Positions 19,700-28,790 of a stretch of 64,000 bases of DNA are shown in pieces. A program made the translations under genes and the position numbers. This DNA comes from Paenibacillus sp. Root52 (lineage in GTDB: Bacteria > Bacillota > Bacilli > Paenibacillales > Paenibacillaceae): assembly GCF_001426865.1 (NCBI RefSeq), contig NZ_LMFO01000018.1:1-64000 (forward strand). Direction: 5' to 3'. Within the stretch, counting starts at the first letter, position 1; each line of letters opens with the position of its first letter. The notes under the pieces were generated by a model, which did not search any database, had not been told where the DNA came from, and saw only the letters and a list, made by a program, of their open reading frames with translations.

Positions 19700-20344
19700 G
19701 TGAGTGTCGACCTCAAAGATATCATGTTATCAAAGTATGATTACCAAAGTGACGAAGACATTGTCGAAGCGGTCCGTGAAGGTGAAAGCGAAGCGCTGGA
19801 GTTTTTGATTAACAAATATCGCAACTTTGTACGCGCCAAGGCAAGATCTTATTTTCTGATTGGGGCAGACCGGGAAGATATTATTCAAGAAGGAATGATT
19901 GGACTCTATAAATCTATTCGAGATTTTAAGGGTGACAAATTGGCTTCGTTCAAAGCTTTCGCTGAACTGTGTATTACACGGCAGATCATTACGGCGATTA
20001 AGACAGCGACACGTCAAAAGCACATTCCACTTAATTCATATGTGTCTCTGGACAAGCCTATTTATGATGAAGAATCCGATCGTACCTTACTCGATGTGAT
20101 TTGTGGAACCCAGGTCAGCGATCCTGAGGAACTTATCATTAATCAGGAAGAGTTTGTAGGCCTGGAAGATAAGATGTCAGAGATTTTAAGTGATCTGGAA
20201 CGTAAAGTGTTAATGTTGTATCTTGACGGTAGATCTTATCAAGAAATCGCAGTCGATCTGGACAGACATGTGAAGTCCATTGATAATGCGCTACAGCGTG
20301 TGAAGCGAAAACTTGAAAAGTATTTGGAAGTACGAGATAATTGA
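19700..20344 (+). CDS. sigH: RNA polymerase sigma-H factor
   Basis: SigH directs early sporulation and stationary-phase genes. The 214-residue sigma-70 family protein has region 2 (EFLINKYRNFVRAKARSYFL, then GADREDIIQEGMIGLYKSIRDF) and region 4 (LSDLERKVLMLYLDGRSYQEIA, then DLDRHVKSIDNALQRVKRKL). GTG 19700 is chosen because GGAGGG sits 7 bases before it; an upstream TTG at 19679 is in frame but overlaps the SD region. TTGACA at 19565 lacks a good -10, so I leave the promoter open. A terminator follows. Confidence 0.96.
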   Translation: MSVDLKDIMLSKYDYQSDEDIVEAVREGESEALEFLINKYRNFVRAKARSYFLIGADREDIIQEGMIGLYKSIRDFKGDKLASFKAFAELCITRQIITAIKTATRQKHIPLNSYVSLDKPIYDEESDRTLLDVICGTQVSDPEELIINQEEFVGLEDKMSEILSDLERKVLMLYLDGRSYQEIAVDLDRHVKSIDNALQRVKRKLEKYLEVRDN

Positions 20345-20365
20345 ACAATTGTTGTCGTTGACGGA

Positions 20366-20392
20366 AAAGGCTCGGGGTTTGAGTCTTTTTTT
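20366..20392 (+). terminator. Terminator after sigH
   Basis: AAAGGCTC and GAGTCTTT form an 8-bp stem with one G-U pair, followed by T. From here to 20532 I see nothing recognisable. Confidence 0.75.
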
Positions 20393-20532
20393 GCTGCTTT
20401 AAGTTTATAAAATAAAAGATTGATAATACTAGTAATCGTTCGATCCAAGTAGGAGAAGAGAGAAAATCAGAGATAAGCAGCCGAATGCAGACACGCGGAA
20501 CTTTTACCCAGTAATGAAAGGCTATTCTTTCG

Positions 20533-20561
20533 TTGACATGGTTATACCCTTATGATAAAGT
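20533..20561 (+). promoter_or_regulatory. Promoter of rpmG-secE-nusG-rplK-rplA
   Basis: TTGACA (20533-20538), a 17-bp spacer and TAAAGT (20556-20561) with an upstream TGA, so a TG-extended -10. The leader that follows holds a T9 run (20588-20596) and a hairpin at 20609-20633. Confidence 0.75.
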
Positions 20562-20648
20562 GTTTTAGGTAGGCCTAAATTCGCGGCTTTTTTTTTAGGA
20601 TCAATTTAGAGACTCTGCTTAAGCGGAAGTCTTCGGGAGGTGTACATC

Positions 20649-20798
20649 ATGCGGGTAATTATCACTTTGGCTTGTACTAACTGCAAACAAAGAAATTACA
20701 CAACGACAAAAAACAAGCGTAATCACCCCGACCGCATGGAGATGAAGAAATTTTGCAAGTTTTGTAACGAGCAGACTTCTCATCGCGAAACCAGATAG
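20649..20798 (+). CDS. rpmG: 50S ribosomal protein L33, zinc form
   Basis: The 49-codon gene encodes [20 protein letters not shown] onward. It has two CxxC pairs (C9/C12 and C36/C39), so this is the zinc-binding L33 type. GGGAGGTG precedes the ATG. In B. subtilis a copy of L33 is also encoded here, next to secE. Confidence 0.96.
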   Translation: MRVIITLACTNCKQRNYTTTKNKRNHPDRMEMKKFCKFCNEQTSHRETR

Positions 20799-20819
20799 TT
20801 TTTGGGAGGTGTAGTCGGC

Positions 20820-21011
20820 GTGAAACGAAGTTTCAAATCTCTGATTTCCTTTTTCTCAGAAAGCTGGGCTGAACTTAAAAAAGTTCGCTGGCCTAATCGC
20901 AAAGAGCTTACCAACTACACGTTGATTGTTCTTGGTACTGTTGTGGTTATGACGCTGTTTTTTTGGGTCGTTGACATCGGCATCTCCTTTGTGATCGAAG
21001 CGATTATTTAA
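20820..21011 (+). CDS. secE: Preprotein translocase subunit SecE
   Basis: SecE is the small essential clamp of the SecYEG channel. The 63-residue product has the short Gram-positive form: an amphipathic segment with ELKKVRWPNRKEL (about 18-30) and one C-terminal membrane helix (TLIVLGTVVVMTLFFWVV). GTG 20820 lies 8 bases after GGGAGGTG. It is placed between rpmG and nusG as usual. Confidence 0.96.
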   Translation: MKRSFKSLISFFSESWAELKKVRWPNRKELTNYTLIVLGTVVVMTLFFWVVDIGISFVIEAII

Positions 21012-21033
21012 GAAGGGTCCCAGGTGGCTTGAT

Positions 21034-21567
21034 ATGGAAAAAAGATGGTACGTCGTTCATACCTATTCAGGGTATGAGAACAAGGTCAAAGCCAATTTGG
21101 AAAAACGCGTAGAGTCCATGGGCATGGAAGACAAGATTTTCCGCGTTCTTGTTCCGATGGAAGAAGAAGTGGTGAACAAAGACGGTAAGAAAAAGACCGT
21201 TATGCGTAAAGTTTACCCCGGTTATGTCTTGGTTGAAATGATCCAAACGGATGACTCTTGGTATGTTGTTCGCAACACACCAGGTGTTACGGGATTTGTC
21301 GGTTCGACAGGTTCCGGGTCCAAACCAACTGCACTGTTGCCTGAAGAAGTGGAACAAATTCTGAAGCATATGGGCATGGTTGAACCGAAGCCGAAAATTG
21401 AATTCGATATTAAGGAATCCGTACGTATTAAAGTTGGACCTTTTGCGAATTTTGTGGGCTCCGTGGAAGAAATTTTGGTAGACAAAAGCAAGTTGAAAGT
21501 GCATGTGAACATGTTTGGACGGGAAACACCGCTTGAGTTGGAATATACACAAGTGGAGAAGATATAG
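21034..21567 (+). CDS. nusG: Transcription termination/antitermination factor NusG
   Basis: NusG binds RNA polymerase and affects pausing and termination. The 177-residue product has an NGN domain (WYVVHTYSGYENKVKANLEKR, 4-24; PGYVLVEM near 67) and a KOW domain (SVRIKVGPFANFVGSVEEI near 129). Spacing to secE is 22 bases. Length and motifs are normal. Confidence 0.97.
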   Translation: MEKRWYVVHTYSGYENKVKANLEKRVESMGMEDKIFRVLVPMEEEVVNKDGKKKTVMRKVYPGYVLVEMIQTDDSWYVVRNTPGVTGFVGSTGSGSKPTALLPEEVEQILKHMGMVEPKPKIEFDIKESVRIKVGPFANFVGSVEEILVDKSKLKVHVNMFGRETPLELEYTQVEKI

Positions 21568-21635
21568 TTTCTTCAAGTTTCTTGTGGGAGAACCGAGAGG
21601 TTCGCTAACCACTATTTTGCAAGGAGGTGTCAATC

Positions 21636-22061
21636 ATGGCAAAAAAGGTAATCAAAATGGTAAAACTTCAGATTCCAGCAGGTAAAGCGAATCCAGCGCC
21701 TCCGGTAGGTCCAGCATTGGGTCAAGCAGGTGTCAACATCATGGCATTCTGTAAAGAATTCAACGCTCGTACAGCCGATCAAGCGGGATTGATTATTCCA
21801 GTTGAGATTTCTGTATTCGAAGACCGTTCCTTTACATTCATCACTAAAACTCCACCAGCAGCAGTTCTGTTGAAAGTGGCAGCTAAAGTTGAAAAAGGAT
21901 CCGGCGAGCCGAATAAGAAAAAAGTCGCTACCGTTAAGCGTGATGCGGTACGTCAAATCGCGGAACAAAAAATGCCTGACCTGAATGCAGCAGACGTTGA
22001 GTCCGCAATGCGTATGGTCGAAGGTACTGCCCGCAGCATGGGTATCACCATCGAAGACTAA
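21636..22061 (+). CDS. rplK: 50S ribosomal protein L11
   Basis: L11 forms the GTPase-associated centre and the thiostrepton site. The 141-residue product retains the N-terminal [19 protein letters not shown] loop, whose prolines decide thiostrepton sensitivity; no resistance-type change is seen. The start ATG 21636 follows AAGGAGGTG; a GTG at 21627 lies inside that SD. Confidence 0.97.
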   Translation: MAKKVIKMVKLQIPAGKANPAPPVGPALGQAGVNIMAFCKEFNARTADQAGLIIPVEISVFEDRSFTFITKTPPAAVLLKVAAKVEKGSGEPNKKKVATVKRDAVRQIAEQKMPDLNAADVESAMRMVEGTARSMGITIED

Positions 22062-22155
22062 TTTTCATCTGAAACATAGCTTCGTAAAACCGGTCGATTC
22101 GCGACCGGTTGATGTGGGAGGTATATCCGCTAACACCACAAAGGAGGAATATAAC

Positions 22156-22848
22156 ATGGCTAAACACGGTAAAAAATACCTGGAAGCTGCTAAGCTGATC
22201 GACAGCGAAGCAACTTACGAGCCTTCAGAAGCTGTAGAGCTTGTGAAAAAGGCAGCCACTGCAAAGTTCGATGAAACTATCGAAGCAGCAGTACGTTTGG
22301 GTGTAGACCCTCGTAAGCAAGACCAGGCTGTACGTGGTGTTGTTGTCTTGCCACACGGCACAGGTAAAACACAACGCGTATTGGTATTTGCAAAAGGTGA
22401 CAAAGCGAAAGAAGCGGAAGCGGCTGGCGCGGACTATGTTGGTGATGCAGACATGATCAACAAAATCCAACAAGGCTGGTTCGAATTCGACGTCTGCGTA
22501 GCGACACCAGATATGATGAGTGAAGTAGGTAAATTGGGCCGACTGCTCGGCGGTAAAGGTCTAATGCCTAACCCTAAAGCCGGAACGGTAACTTTCGACG
22601 TAACTAAGGCTGTTCAAGAAATTAAAGCCGGTAAAATCGAATATCGTCTGGATCGTGCAGGTCAAATTCACGCACCGATCGGTAAAGCATCTTTCTCTAA
22701 CGAGCAACTCAATGAGAACTTCAAAGCTCTCATGGATGCTTTGAACCGTGCTAAACCGGCGGCAGCTAAAGGTGTTTATCTGAAGAATATTAGCATTTCT
22801 TCTACGATGGGCCCTGGTGCACGCGTGAACGCAGCAGCTTTTAGATAA
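22156..22848 (+). CDS. rplA: 50S ribosomal protein L1
   Basis: L1 forms the L1 stalk at the E site. The 230-residue product starts [16 protein letters not shown] and carries [12 protein letters not shown] near 136. ATG 22156 follows AAGGAGGAAT; the reading frame opens much further upstream inside rplK, which is not coding in this frame. It is the last gene before the L10 leader. Confidence 0.97.
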   Translation: MAKHGKKYLEAAKLIDSEATYEPSEAVELVKKAATAKFDETIEAAVRLGVDPRKQDQAVRGVVVLPHGTGKTQRVLVFAKGDKAKEAEAAGADYVGDADMINKIQQGWFEFDVCVATPDMMSEVGKLGRLLGGKGLMPNPKAGTVTFDVTKAVQEIKAGKIEYRLDRAGQIHAPIGKASFSNEQLNENFKALMDALNRAKPAAAKGVYLKNISISSTMGPGARVNAAAFR

Positions 22849-22855
22849 AATGTTC

Positions 22856-22884
22856 TTGACAGGTTCGTCCTGTTCTGATATTCT
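22856..22884 (+). promoter_or_regulatory. Promoter of rplJ-rplL
   Basis: TTGACA (22856-22861), a 17-bp spacer and TATTCT (22879-22884), with TGA directly upstream of the -10. It starts 8 bases after the rplA stop. Confidence 0.75.
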
Positions 22885-22891
22885 ATAAAAG

Positions 22892-23056
22892 TTGTGAGTC
22901 CGAGTGACTGACCGTTGACATTTGAATATGCTTGCCGTAGACAGTAGGTGCCATCAGGCTTAATTTCCTACCGAGGTGTGATTATAGAACTTAGAACGAT
23001 GTAAATCGATGATGAGTATATATCAAGCCTTCGTGATTCTACGGAGGCTTTTCTTA
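22892..23056 (+). promoter_or_regulatory. Ribosomal protein L10 leader with attenuator
   Basis: The block CCGTAGACAGTAGGTGCC (from about 22934), then TTTCCTACCGAGGTGTGATT (to about 22984), is the conserved core of the Bacillota L10 leader, to which the L10(L12)4 complex binds. It is followed by a terminator-like hairpin (AAGCCTTCGT at 23025-23034 with ACGGAGGCTT at 23041-23050, then TTCTT). Excess L10-L12 would therefore shut down the operon by premature termination. Confidence 0.85.
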
Positions 23057-23087
23057 ATGGGATAAATTTGATCAGGAGGTGTACAGA

Positions 23088-23591
23088 TTGGCAAACGCAA
23101 AAGTGATTCAAGCAAAACAAGAGTCCGTTGATGTGGTTACAGCAAAATTGCGCGAGAGCGCTACTACAGTTGTTGTTGACTATCGCGGATTGAACGTTGC
23201 CCAAGTAACTGAGCTGCGTAAGCAGCTTCGTGAAGCCGGAATCGAATTCTCAGTGCTGAAAAACACGTTGCTTCGCCGCGCAACTGCTGCAGCAGAGCTG
23301 ACAGAACTCGATAGTGTTCTTACAGGTCCTACAGCAATTGCATTCAGCGGAGAAGACGCTGTTGCTCCAGCCAAAATTCTGAACGACTTCGCGAAAAAGA
23401 ACGATGCACTGAAATTGAAAGGTGCAGTTGTAGAAGGTCGCGTAATCGGAGAAGAAGAAGTTAAGGCATTGGCAGAACTTCCATCCCGCGAAGGTCTCCT
23501 TTCCATGCTCCTCAGCGTGCTTCAAGCGCCAGTGCGCAACTTCGCGCTTGCGGTTAAAGCTGTTGCAGACAAAGAAGAACAAGGCGCGTAA
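23088..23591 (+). CDS. rplJ: 50S ribosomal protein L10
   Basis: L10 anchors L12 dimers on the ribosomal stalk. The 167-residue product starts with a TTG codon ([14 protein letters not shown] follows), 6 bases after AGGAGGTG; the GTG at 23079 overlaps the SD and is excluded. The N-terminal rRNA-binding domain and the C-terminal L12-binding helix ([12 protein letters not shown]) are both present. Confidence 0.96.
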   Translation: MANAKVIQAKQESVDVVTAKLRESATTVVVDYRGLNVAQVTELRKQLREAGIEFSVLKNTLLRRATAAAELTELDSVLTGPTAIAFSGEDAVAPAKILNDFAKKNDALKLKGAVVEGRVIGEEEVKALAELPSREGLLSMLLSVLQAPVRNFALAVKAVADKEEQGA

Positions 23592-23606
23592 GCTACTTGA
23601 TCTGAA

Positions 23607-23642
23607 TACTGCTTAGCAGTAACGAAATACAAAAAAAAAAAA
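23607..23642 (+). other. Hairpin plus poly(A) tract before rplL
   Basis: A perfect hairpin TACTGC-TTA-GCAGTA (23607-23621) is followed by a run of 12 A (23631-23642) just upstream of the rplL SD (GGAGG). It may raise rplL translation or mark a processing site. Confidence 0.6.
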
Positions 23643-23662
23643 TTATATATGGAGGTTCAATC

Positions 23663-24025
23663 ATGAGTAAAGAGCAAATCTTGGAAGCAATCAAAGGCAT
23701 GACTGTACTGGAACTGAACGATCTTGTTAAAGCAATCGAAGAAGAATTCGGCGTAACTGCTGCAGCTCCAGTAGCTGTTGCAGGTGGCGGAGCTGCTGCA
23801 GCTGAAGCTGAGCAATCCGAGTTCGACGTAATCTTGGCAAGCGCTGGCGCTTCCAAAATCAACGTTATCAAAGCAGTTCGCGAAATCACTGGTCTTGGCT
23901 TGAAAGAAGCTAAAGAAGTAGTTGACAACGCTCCAAAAGCATTGAAAGAAAAAGTAAGCAAAGAAGAAGCTGAAACTATCAAAGCTAAATTGGAAGAAGC
24001 AGGCGCTACAATCGAAGTTAAATAA
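23663..24025 (+). CDS. rplL: 50S ribosomal protein L7/L12
   Basis: L7/L12 is the multi-copy stalk protein recruiting translation GTPases. The 120-residue product has the N-terminal dimerisation domain ([21 protein letters not shown]), an Ala/Gly-rich hinge (about 37-51) and the globular C-terminal domain ([20 protein letters not shown]). It has a GGAGG SD and strongly biased codons, as expected for a highly expressed gene. Confidence 0.98.
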   Translation: MSKEQILEAIKGMTVLELNDLVKAIEEEFGVTAAAPVAVAGGGAAAAEAEQSEFDVILASAGASKINVIKAVREITGLGLKEAKEVVDNAPKALKEKVSKEEAETIKAKLEEAGATIEVK

Positions 24026-24057
24026 TTTGGCTTTTACAAGCTGAATGAACAAAACAA

Positions 24058-24087
24058 CAAACCCCTTGACTTATATCAAGGGGTTTG
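24058..24087 (+). terminator. Terminator after rplL
   Basis: AAACCCCTTGA and TCAAGGGGTTT form a perfect 11-bp stem with a 6-nt loop (CTTATA). Only a short, interrupted T tract follows. Confidence 0.8.
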
Positions 24088-24121
24088 TTGCTGTAATTGC
24101 AAATGGAAAGTGAGTGAGGGC

Positions 24122-24739
24122 ATGTCCAATCATTATTATTCGGACAAACCGCAAGTAGCGCATGATCGGAAGGCAACTGAAACGATGCTTCGTGGATTTA
24201 GTCTGCGGTTCGTGACAGACGCTGGTGTATTTTCCAAGAACGGAATTGATTATGGCAGCAGAGTATTAATTGATGTGATGGAGATTCCGTCAGGAGCTCA
24301 CGTTCTTGATGTGGGTTGCGGATACGGACCGATGGGTCTTACAGCAGCGAAGCTTGTACCGGATGGACATGTCACCATGATTGATATCAACGAGAGAGCT
24401 GTTGAACTTTCCAAGGAAAATGCAAAAGCGAATGGAATTAACAATGTTACCGTCATGCAAAGTAATCTACTGGCTGAAGTGAAAAAGGAAGACTTTGACG
24501 TTATACTAACCAATCCGCCTATACGGGCTGGGAAAGAAACGGTTCATATTATATTTGAACAGGCTCATCGTCATTTGAAGGTTGGTGGTTCGTTGTGGAT
24601 CGTTATTCAGAAGAAGCAGGGAGCTCCTTCGGCAAAATCGAAGTTGGAGTCTTTGTTTGGAAGAGTAGAGGAAGTCACAAAGGATAAAGGCTACCGAATT
24701 TTCAAAGCGGTGAAAACGGAAGAAGTCGCTGAAGGTTGA
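24122..24739 (+). CDS. Class I SAM-dependent methyltransferase, RsmC-like (YbxB)
   Basis: It resembles the RsmC family (16S rRNA G1207 methyltransferase), but the target in Bacillota is not settled. The 205-residue product has the SAM-binding motif HVLDVGCGYGPMGLT (about 61-75), MIDINERAVELSKENA near 88, and the rRNA-methyltransferase motif LTNPPIRAGK near 130. ATG 24122 is chosen because the family begins MS-x-HYYS-x-KP; GTG 24110 is an alternative. It sits between rplL and rpoB as in B. subtilis. Confidence 0.92.
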   Translation: MSNHYYSDKPQVAHDRKATETMLRGFSLRFVTDAGVFSKNGIDYGSRVLIDVMEIPSGAHVLDVGCGYGPMGLTAAKLVPDGHVTMIDINERAVELSKENAKANGINNVTVMQSNLLAEVKKEDFDVILTNPPIRAGKETVHIIFEQAHRHLKVGGSLWIVIQKKQGAPSAKSKLESLFGRVEEVTKDKGYRIFKAVKTEEVAEG

Positions 24740-24789
24740 TTTCCGATTTGTAAAGTAAGCAGGGGAGCATTTTTTTTGCAATAGGACTA

Positions 24790-24818
24790 TTGACTTGAAA
24801 TTCAGGTCGTGGTATTAT
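24790..24818 (+). promoter_or_regulatory. Promoter of rpoB-rpoC
   Basis: TTGACT (24790-24795), a 17-bp spacer and TATTAT (24813-24818), with TGG immediately before the -10. It gives a long leader of about 310 nt before rpoB. Confidence 0.75.
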
Positions 24819-24883
24819 TGTAAAATGTCAGTATTAAGATGCCCTACTTGGCTTTAGCTAACTAAAAATGTCAACCTTTTTTT

Positions 24884-24918
24884 ACGCCGAACGGGCTTAT
24901 TATGCCAACGTTTGGCGT
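24884..24918 (+). other. Hairpin in the rpoB leader
   Basis: ACGCCGAACG (24884-24893) pairs with CGTTTGGCGT (24909-24918) with one G-U pair. Inside, GGC (24894-24896) pairs with GCC (24904-24906). It is preceded by a T7 tract and overlaps a TATAAT (24918-24923) without a matching -35. No T tract follows, so it is not an intrinsic terminator. From 24924 to 25116 I see no further named feature. Confidence 0.65.
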
Positions 24919-25132
24919 ATAATATGTACATTTTGGGCAAACTGGGGATAAGAATGTTTTGGAAGACATCCGCCGATCAAAGTTGCTCTTTTTTCGAACG
25001 ACATTTCGAGTAAGGGCTTTTCTTTATTTGTGGATGCATTGCTTTGCTCTGTATGTGTACCATTATAAGGTTACAAACAGAGGTTCGCAACGAAATTTTT
25101 AAAGTGAGTAGACATTGAGGGGTGAGTTTAAG

Positions 25133-28100
25133 TTGGCAGGACATCTTGTTCAATATGGTCGACGCACTCGGCGCAGTTATGCACGAATTAACGAGATACT
25201 CGAAGTTCCGAACCTGATTGAAATCCAACAAAAATCCTATGATTGGTTTTTGGAGGAAGGGTTGCGCGAAATGTTCCAGGATATCTCGCCGATCCAGGAT
25301 TTTACAGGCAATTTGATTTTGGAATTTATCGATTACAGTCTCGGAGAACCGAAGTATACAGTAGACGACGCTAAAGAGCGTGACGTTACTTATGCAGCAC
25401 CGCTTCGGGTCAAAGTCCGGCTCATTAATAAGGAAACCGGCGAAGTCAAGGAGCAGGAAGTATTCATGGGAGATTTCCCGCTGATGACCGATACTGGCAC
25501 ATTTATTATTAATGGTGCGGAACGGGTTATTGTCAGCCAGTTGGTTCGCTCTCCTAGCGTTTACTTCAGCACTAAAGTAGATAAGAATGCCAAAAAGACG
25601 TATACCGCGACAGTTATTCCTAACCGCGGCGCTTGGCTCGAACTGGAGATGGACGCGAAGGACGTTGTTTATGTCCGGATCGACCGCACACGTAAAATAC
25701 CGGTGACGGTTCTCCTGCGTGCACTTGGTTTTGGCACAGACGCTGAGATTTTGGATCTGCTCGGTAATGACGAATATATCCGCAACACACTGGATAAAGA
25801 TAACACAGATTCCACGGAGAAAGCGCTGATTGAAATTTATGAGCGTCTTCGTCCGGGTGAGCCACCTACGCTTGATAATGCGAAGAGCTTGCTCGTAGCG
25901 CGTTTCTTTGATCCAAAACGTTATGACCTGGCTAATGTAGGTCGTTACAAAATCAACAAAAAACTTCACATCAAAAATCGCTTGTTCAATCAACGCTTGG
26001 CTGAGTCTTTGGTTGATACCGAAACTGGTGAAATCATTGCTGAAGCAGGTCAAATGGTTGACCGTCGTTTGCTCGACGAGATCATGCCACACCTAGAGAA
26101 AAGCGTTGGTTTCCGCACATATCATGTGGCGAACGGTGTTTTGGATGCCAATGATATCCCGATGCAAACCATTGATGTGTTCTCACCGATTGAAGACGGT
26201 AAAGTTGTTAAATTGATTGCCAATGCTAACATTGACAAATCAGTTAAGAACATCACACCGGCAGATATTATTTCATCAATCAGTTACTTCATTAATCTAC
26301 TGCACGGCATCGGTAGCACAGATGATATCGATCACCTGGGTAACCGTCGTCTGCGTTCAGTAGGTGAACTCTTGCAGAACCAGTTCCGTATCGGTTTGTC
26401 CCGTATGGAGCGTGTAGTTCGTGAGAGAATGTCCATTCAGGATGCTAACGTAATCACGCCTCAGGCTTTGATTAACATACGTCCTGTTATTGCATCGATT
26501 AAAGAGTTCTTCGGTAGTTCTCAATTGTCACAGTTTATGGATCAAACGAACCCACTGGGTGAGTTGACGCATAAACGTCGTCTGTCCGCACTCGGACCAG
26601 GTGGTTTGACGCGTGAGCGTGCCGGCATGGAAGTCCGTGACGTGCATCCATCCCACTATGGCCGGATGTGTCCGATCGAGACACCAGAGGGACCGAACAT
26701 TGGTCTGATCAACTCCTTGTCTACGTTTGCTCGTGTAAACGAATATGGTTTCATTGAAGCTCCGTATCGTTGGGTAGATCCGAAGACGGGTGTTGTAACT
26801 GAGCAGATCGATTACCTGACAGCAGACGAAGAGGACAACTATGTTGTCGCTCAAGCGAACGCGCAGCTGAATGAAGATGGAACATTTGCTGAAGAAGCGA
26901 TCATTGTACGTTACAACAAGCAATCGGATAACATCCTTACGATGCCGAGTGAGCGAGTTGACTACATGGACGTATCTCCTAAGCAGGTTGTATCCGTCGC
27001 TACAGCGCTCATTCCGTTCCTTGAGAACGATGACTCCAACCGTGCGCTTATGGGATCGAACATGCAGCGGCAAGCCGTTCCACTCTTGATTCCTAAAGCT
27101 CCGCTTGTCGGAACAGGTATGGAACATAAAGCCGCAAAAGATTCTGGTGTATGTATTGTCTCCAAATATGACGGGATTATCGAACGTTCTTCTGCGAACG
27201 AGATCTGGCTCCGTCGTTTGGAAGAAGTAGATGGCCAAGAAGTCAAAGGCGATATTGTTAAATATAAATTACACAAATTTATGCGTTCGAACCAAGGAAC
27301 ATGCATTAACCAACGTCCGATCGTCAAAAGAGGTGCTGTTGTCAAAGCTGGCGACATCCTTGCAGATGGTCCTTCAACGGAAATGGGTGAATTGGCTCTA
27401 GGACGTAACGTTGTCGTTGCCTTCATGACTTGGGAAGGTTACAACTACGAGGATGCGATTTTGCTCAGTGAAAAACTTGTTAAGGAAGATGTATATACAT
27501 CCATCCATATCGAGGAATATGAGTCAGAAGCGCGTGATACGAAGCTCGGACCTGAAGAGATTACACGTGATATCCCGAATGTTGGGGAAGAAGCGCTACG
27601 TAACCTTGACGAGCGCGGTATCATCCGAATCGGTGCTGAGATCAGTGCTGGCGACATTCTAGTTGGTAAAGTAACGCCAAAAGGTGTAACTGAGCTGACA
27701 GCTGAAGAACGTCTCTTGCACGCAATCTTCGGTGAGAAAGCACGTGAAGTACGTGATACTTCCTTGCGTGTACCTCACGGTACGGACGGAATCGTAGTAG
27801 ACGTTAAAGTGTTCACACGTGAGAACGGTGATGAGCTGCCTCCAGGTGTTAACCAACTCGTTCGTGTGTATATCGCCCAAAAACGGAAAATCTCCGAGGG
27901 TGATAAAATGGCCGGACGTCACGGTAACAAAGGGGTCGTGGCTCGTATCCTACCGGAAGAAGATATGCCTTTCTTGCCGGATGGTACACCTGTTCAGATC
28001 GTTCTTAACCCACTGGGCGTACCTTCCCGGATGAACATCGGTCAAGTACTTGAAGTTCACTTGGGTATGGCAGCAATGCAGTTGGGGATTCACGTAGCAA

Positions 28101-28678
28101 CTCCTGTATTCGACGGAGCGAAGGAGTATGACGTCTTCGATACGATGGAAGAAGCAGGAATGCAACGTAATGGTAAAACTGTCCTGTATGATGGTCGTAC
28201 AGGTGAAGAGTTTGAACGTGAAGTTACCGTTGGTGTCATGCACATGATCAAGCTGGCACACATGGTTGATGATAAAATTCATGCCCGTTCCACAGGTCCT
28301 TACTCTCTCGTTACGCAACAGCCATTGGGTGGTAAAGCCCAATTCGGTGGACAACGTTTCGGGGAGATGGAAGTATGGGCGCTTGAGGCTTATGGTGCAG
28401 CTTATACCTTGCAAGAAATCTTGACCGTTAAGTCCGATGATGTTGTTGGTCGGGTGAAAACGTATGAATCCATCGTCAAAGGTGAGAATGTTCCGGAACC
28501 AGGCGTTCCTGAGTCATTCAAAGTATTGATCAAAGAGCTGCAAAGCTTAGGTATGGACGTTAAGATTTTGAGTGAAGATGAGCAAGAGATTGAAATGAAA
28601 GAAATGGACGATGAAGATGACGCTGCGAGCGATAAGCTCAGCCTCAACCTTGAGGGTACAGAGGTCGGAGCGGAGTAA
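25133..28678 (+). CDS. rpoB: DNA-directed RNA polymerase subunit beta
   Basis: RpoB forms one half of the polymerase catalytic pincer. The 1181-residue product has the family start ([18 protein letters not shown]), the rifampicin pocket ([20 protein letters not shown] and on) with Asp, His and Ser at the classic resistance positions, so a susceptible-type sequence. It also has [15 protein letters not shown] near 923 and [20 protein letters not shown] near 1064. TTG 25133 is chosen for GAGGGGTGAG upstream and for agreement with Bacillus RpoB; TTG 25115 lies before the SD. A short acidic tail follows ([13 protein letters not shown]). Confidence 0.98.
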   Translation: MAGHLVQYGRRTRRSYARINEILEVPNLIEIQQKSYDWFLEEGLREMFQDISPIQDFTGNLILEFIDYSLGEPKYTVDDAKERDVTYAAPLRVKVRLINKETGEVKEQEVFMGDFPLMTDTGTFIINGAERVIVSQLVRSPSVYFSTKVDKNAKKTYTATVIPNRGAWLELEMDAKDVVYVRIDRTRKIPVTVLLRALGFGTDAEILDLLGNDEYIRNTLDKDNTDSTEKALIEIYERLRPGEPPTLDNAKSLLVARFFDPKRYDLANVGRYKINKKLHIKNRLFNQRLAESLVDTETGEIIAEAGQMVDRRLLDEIMPHLEKSVGFRTYHVANGVLDANDIPMQTIDVFSPIEDGKVVKLIANANIDKSVKNITPADIISSISYFINLLHGIGSTDDIDHLGNRRLRSVGELLQNQFRIGLSRMERVVRERMSIQDANVITPQALINIRPVIASIKEFFGSSQLSQFMDQTNPLGELTHKRRLSALGPGGLTRERAGMEVRDVHPSHYGRMCPIETPEGPNIGLINSLSTFARVNEYGFIEAPYRWVDPKTGVVTEQIDYLTADEEDNYVVAQANAQLNEDGTFAEEAIIVRYNKQSDNILTMPSERVDYMDVSPKQVVSVATALIPFLENDDSNRALMGSNMQRQAVPLLIPKAPLVGTGMEHKAAKDSGVCIVSKYDGIIERSSANEIWLRRLEEVDGQEVKGDIVKYKLHKFMRSNQGTCINQRPIVKRGAVVKAGDILADGPSTEMGELALGRNVVVAFMTWEGYNYEDAILLSEKLVKEDVYTSIHIEEYESEARDTKLGPEEITRDIPNVGEEALRNLDERGIIRIGAEISAGDILVGKVTPKGVTELTAEERLLHAIFGEKAREVRDTSLRVPHGTDGIVVDVKVFTRENGDELPPGVNQLVRVYIAQKRKISEGDKMAGRHGNKGVVARILPEEDMPFLPDGTPVQIVLNPLGVPSRMNIGQVLEVHLGMAAMQLGIHVATPVFDGAKEYDVFDTMEEAGMQRNGKTVLYDGRTGEEFEREVTVGVMHMIKLAHMVDDKIHARSTGPYSLVTQQPLGGKAQFGGQRFGEMEVWALEAYGAAYTLQEILTVKSDDVVGRVKTYESIVKGENVPEPGVPESFKVLIKELQSLGMDVKILSEDEQEIEMKEMDDEDDAASDKLSLNLEGTEVGAE

Positions 28679-28727
28679 CCGCTTCGGGCGCATGATGACC
28701 GGCGTTTTTCATCAGGCTCGCGTCTTG

Positions 28728-28745
28728 CTCCGGCTTCGGCCGGAG
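28728..28745 (+). other. UUCG-capped hairpin between rpoB and rpoC
   Basis: CTCCGGC-TTCG-GCCGGAG: a perfect 7-bp GC-rich stem with an exceptionally stable UUCG tetraloop. There is no T tract. It lies in the 112-bp rpoB-rpoC spacer, upstream of the rpoC SD. Confidence 0.75.
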
Positions 28746-28790
28746 GGGGCGTAACCTAGAATACAGGACTTGGTTAAGGAGGGTTGCTCC

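Noticed and set aside
24977..26092. 371-codon minus-strand frame opposite rpoB and its leader
   Set aside because: Shadow of rpoB; no SD, no family similarity, and unusual Cys/Phe-rich composition.
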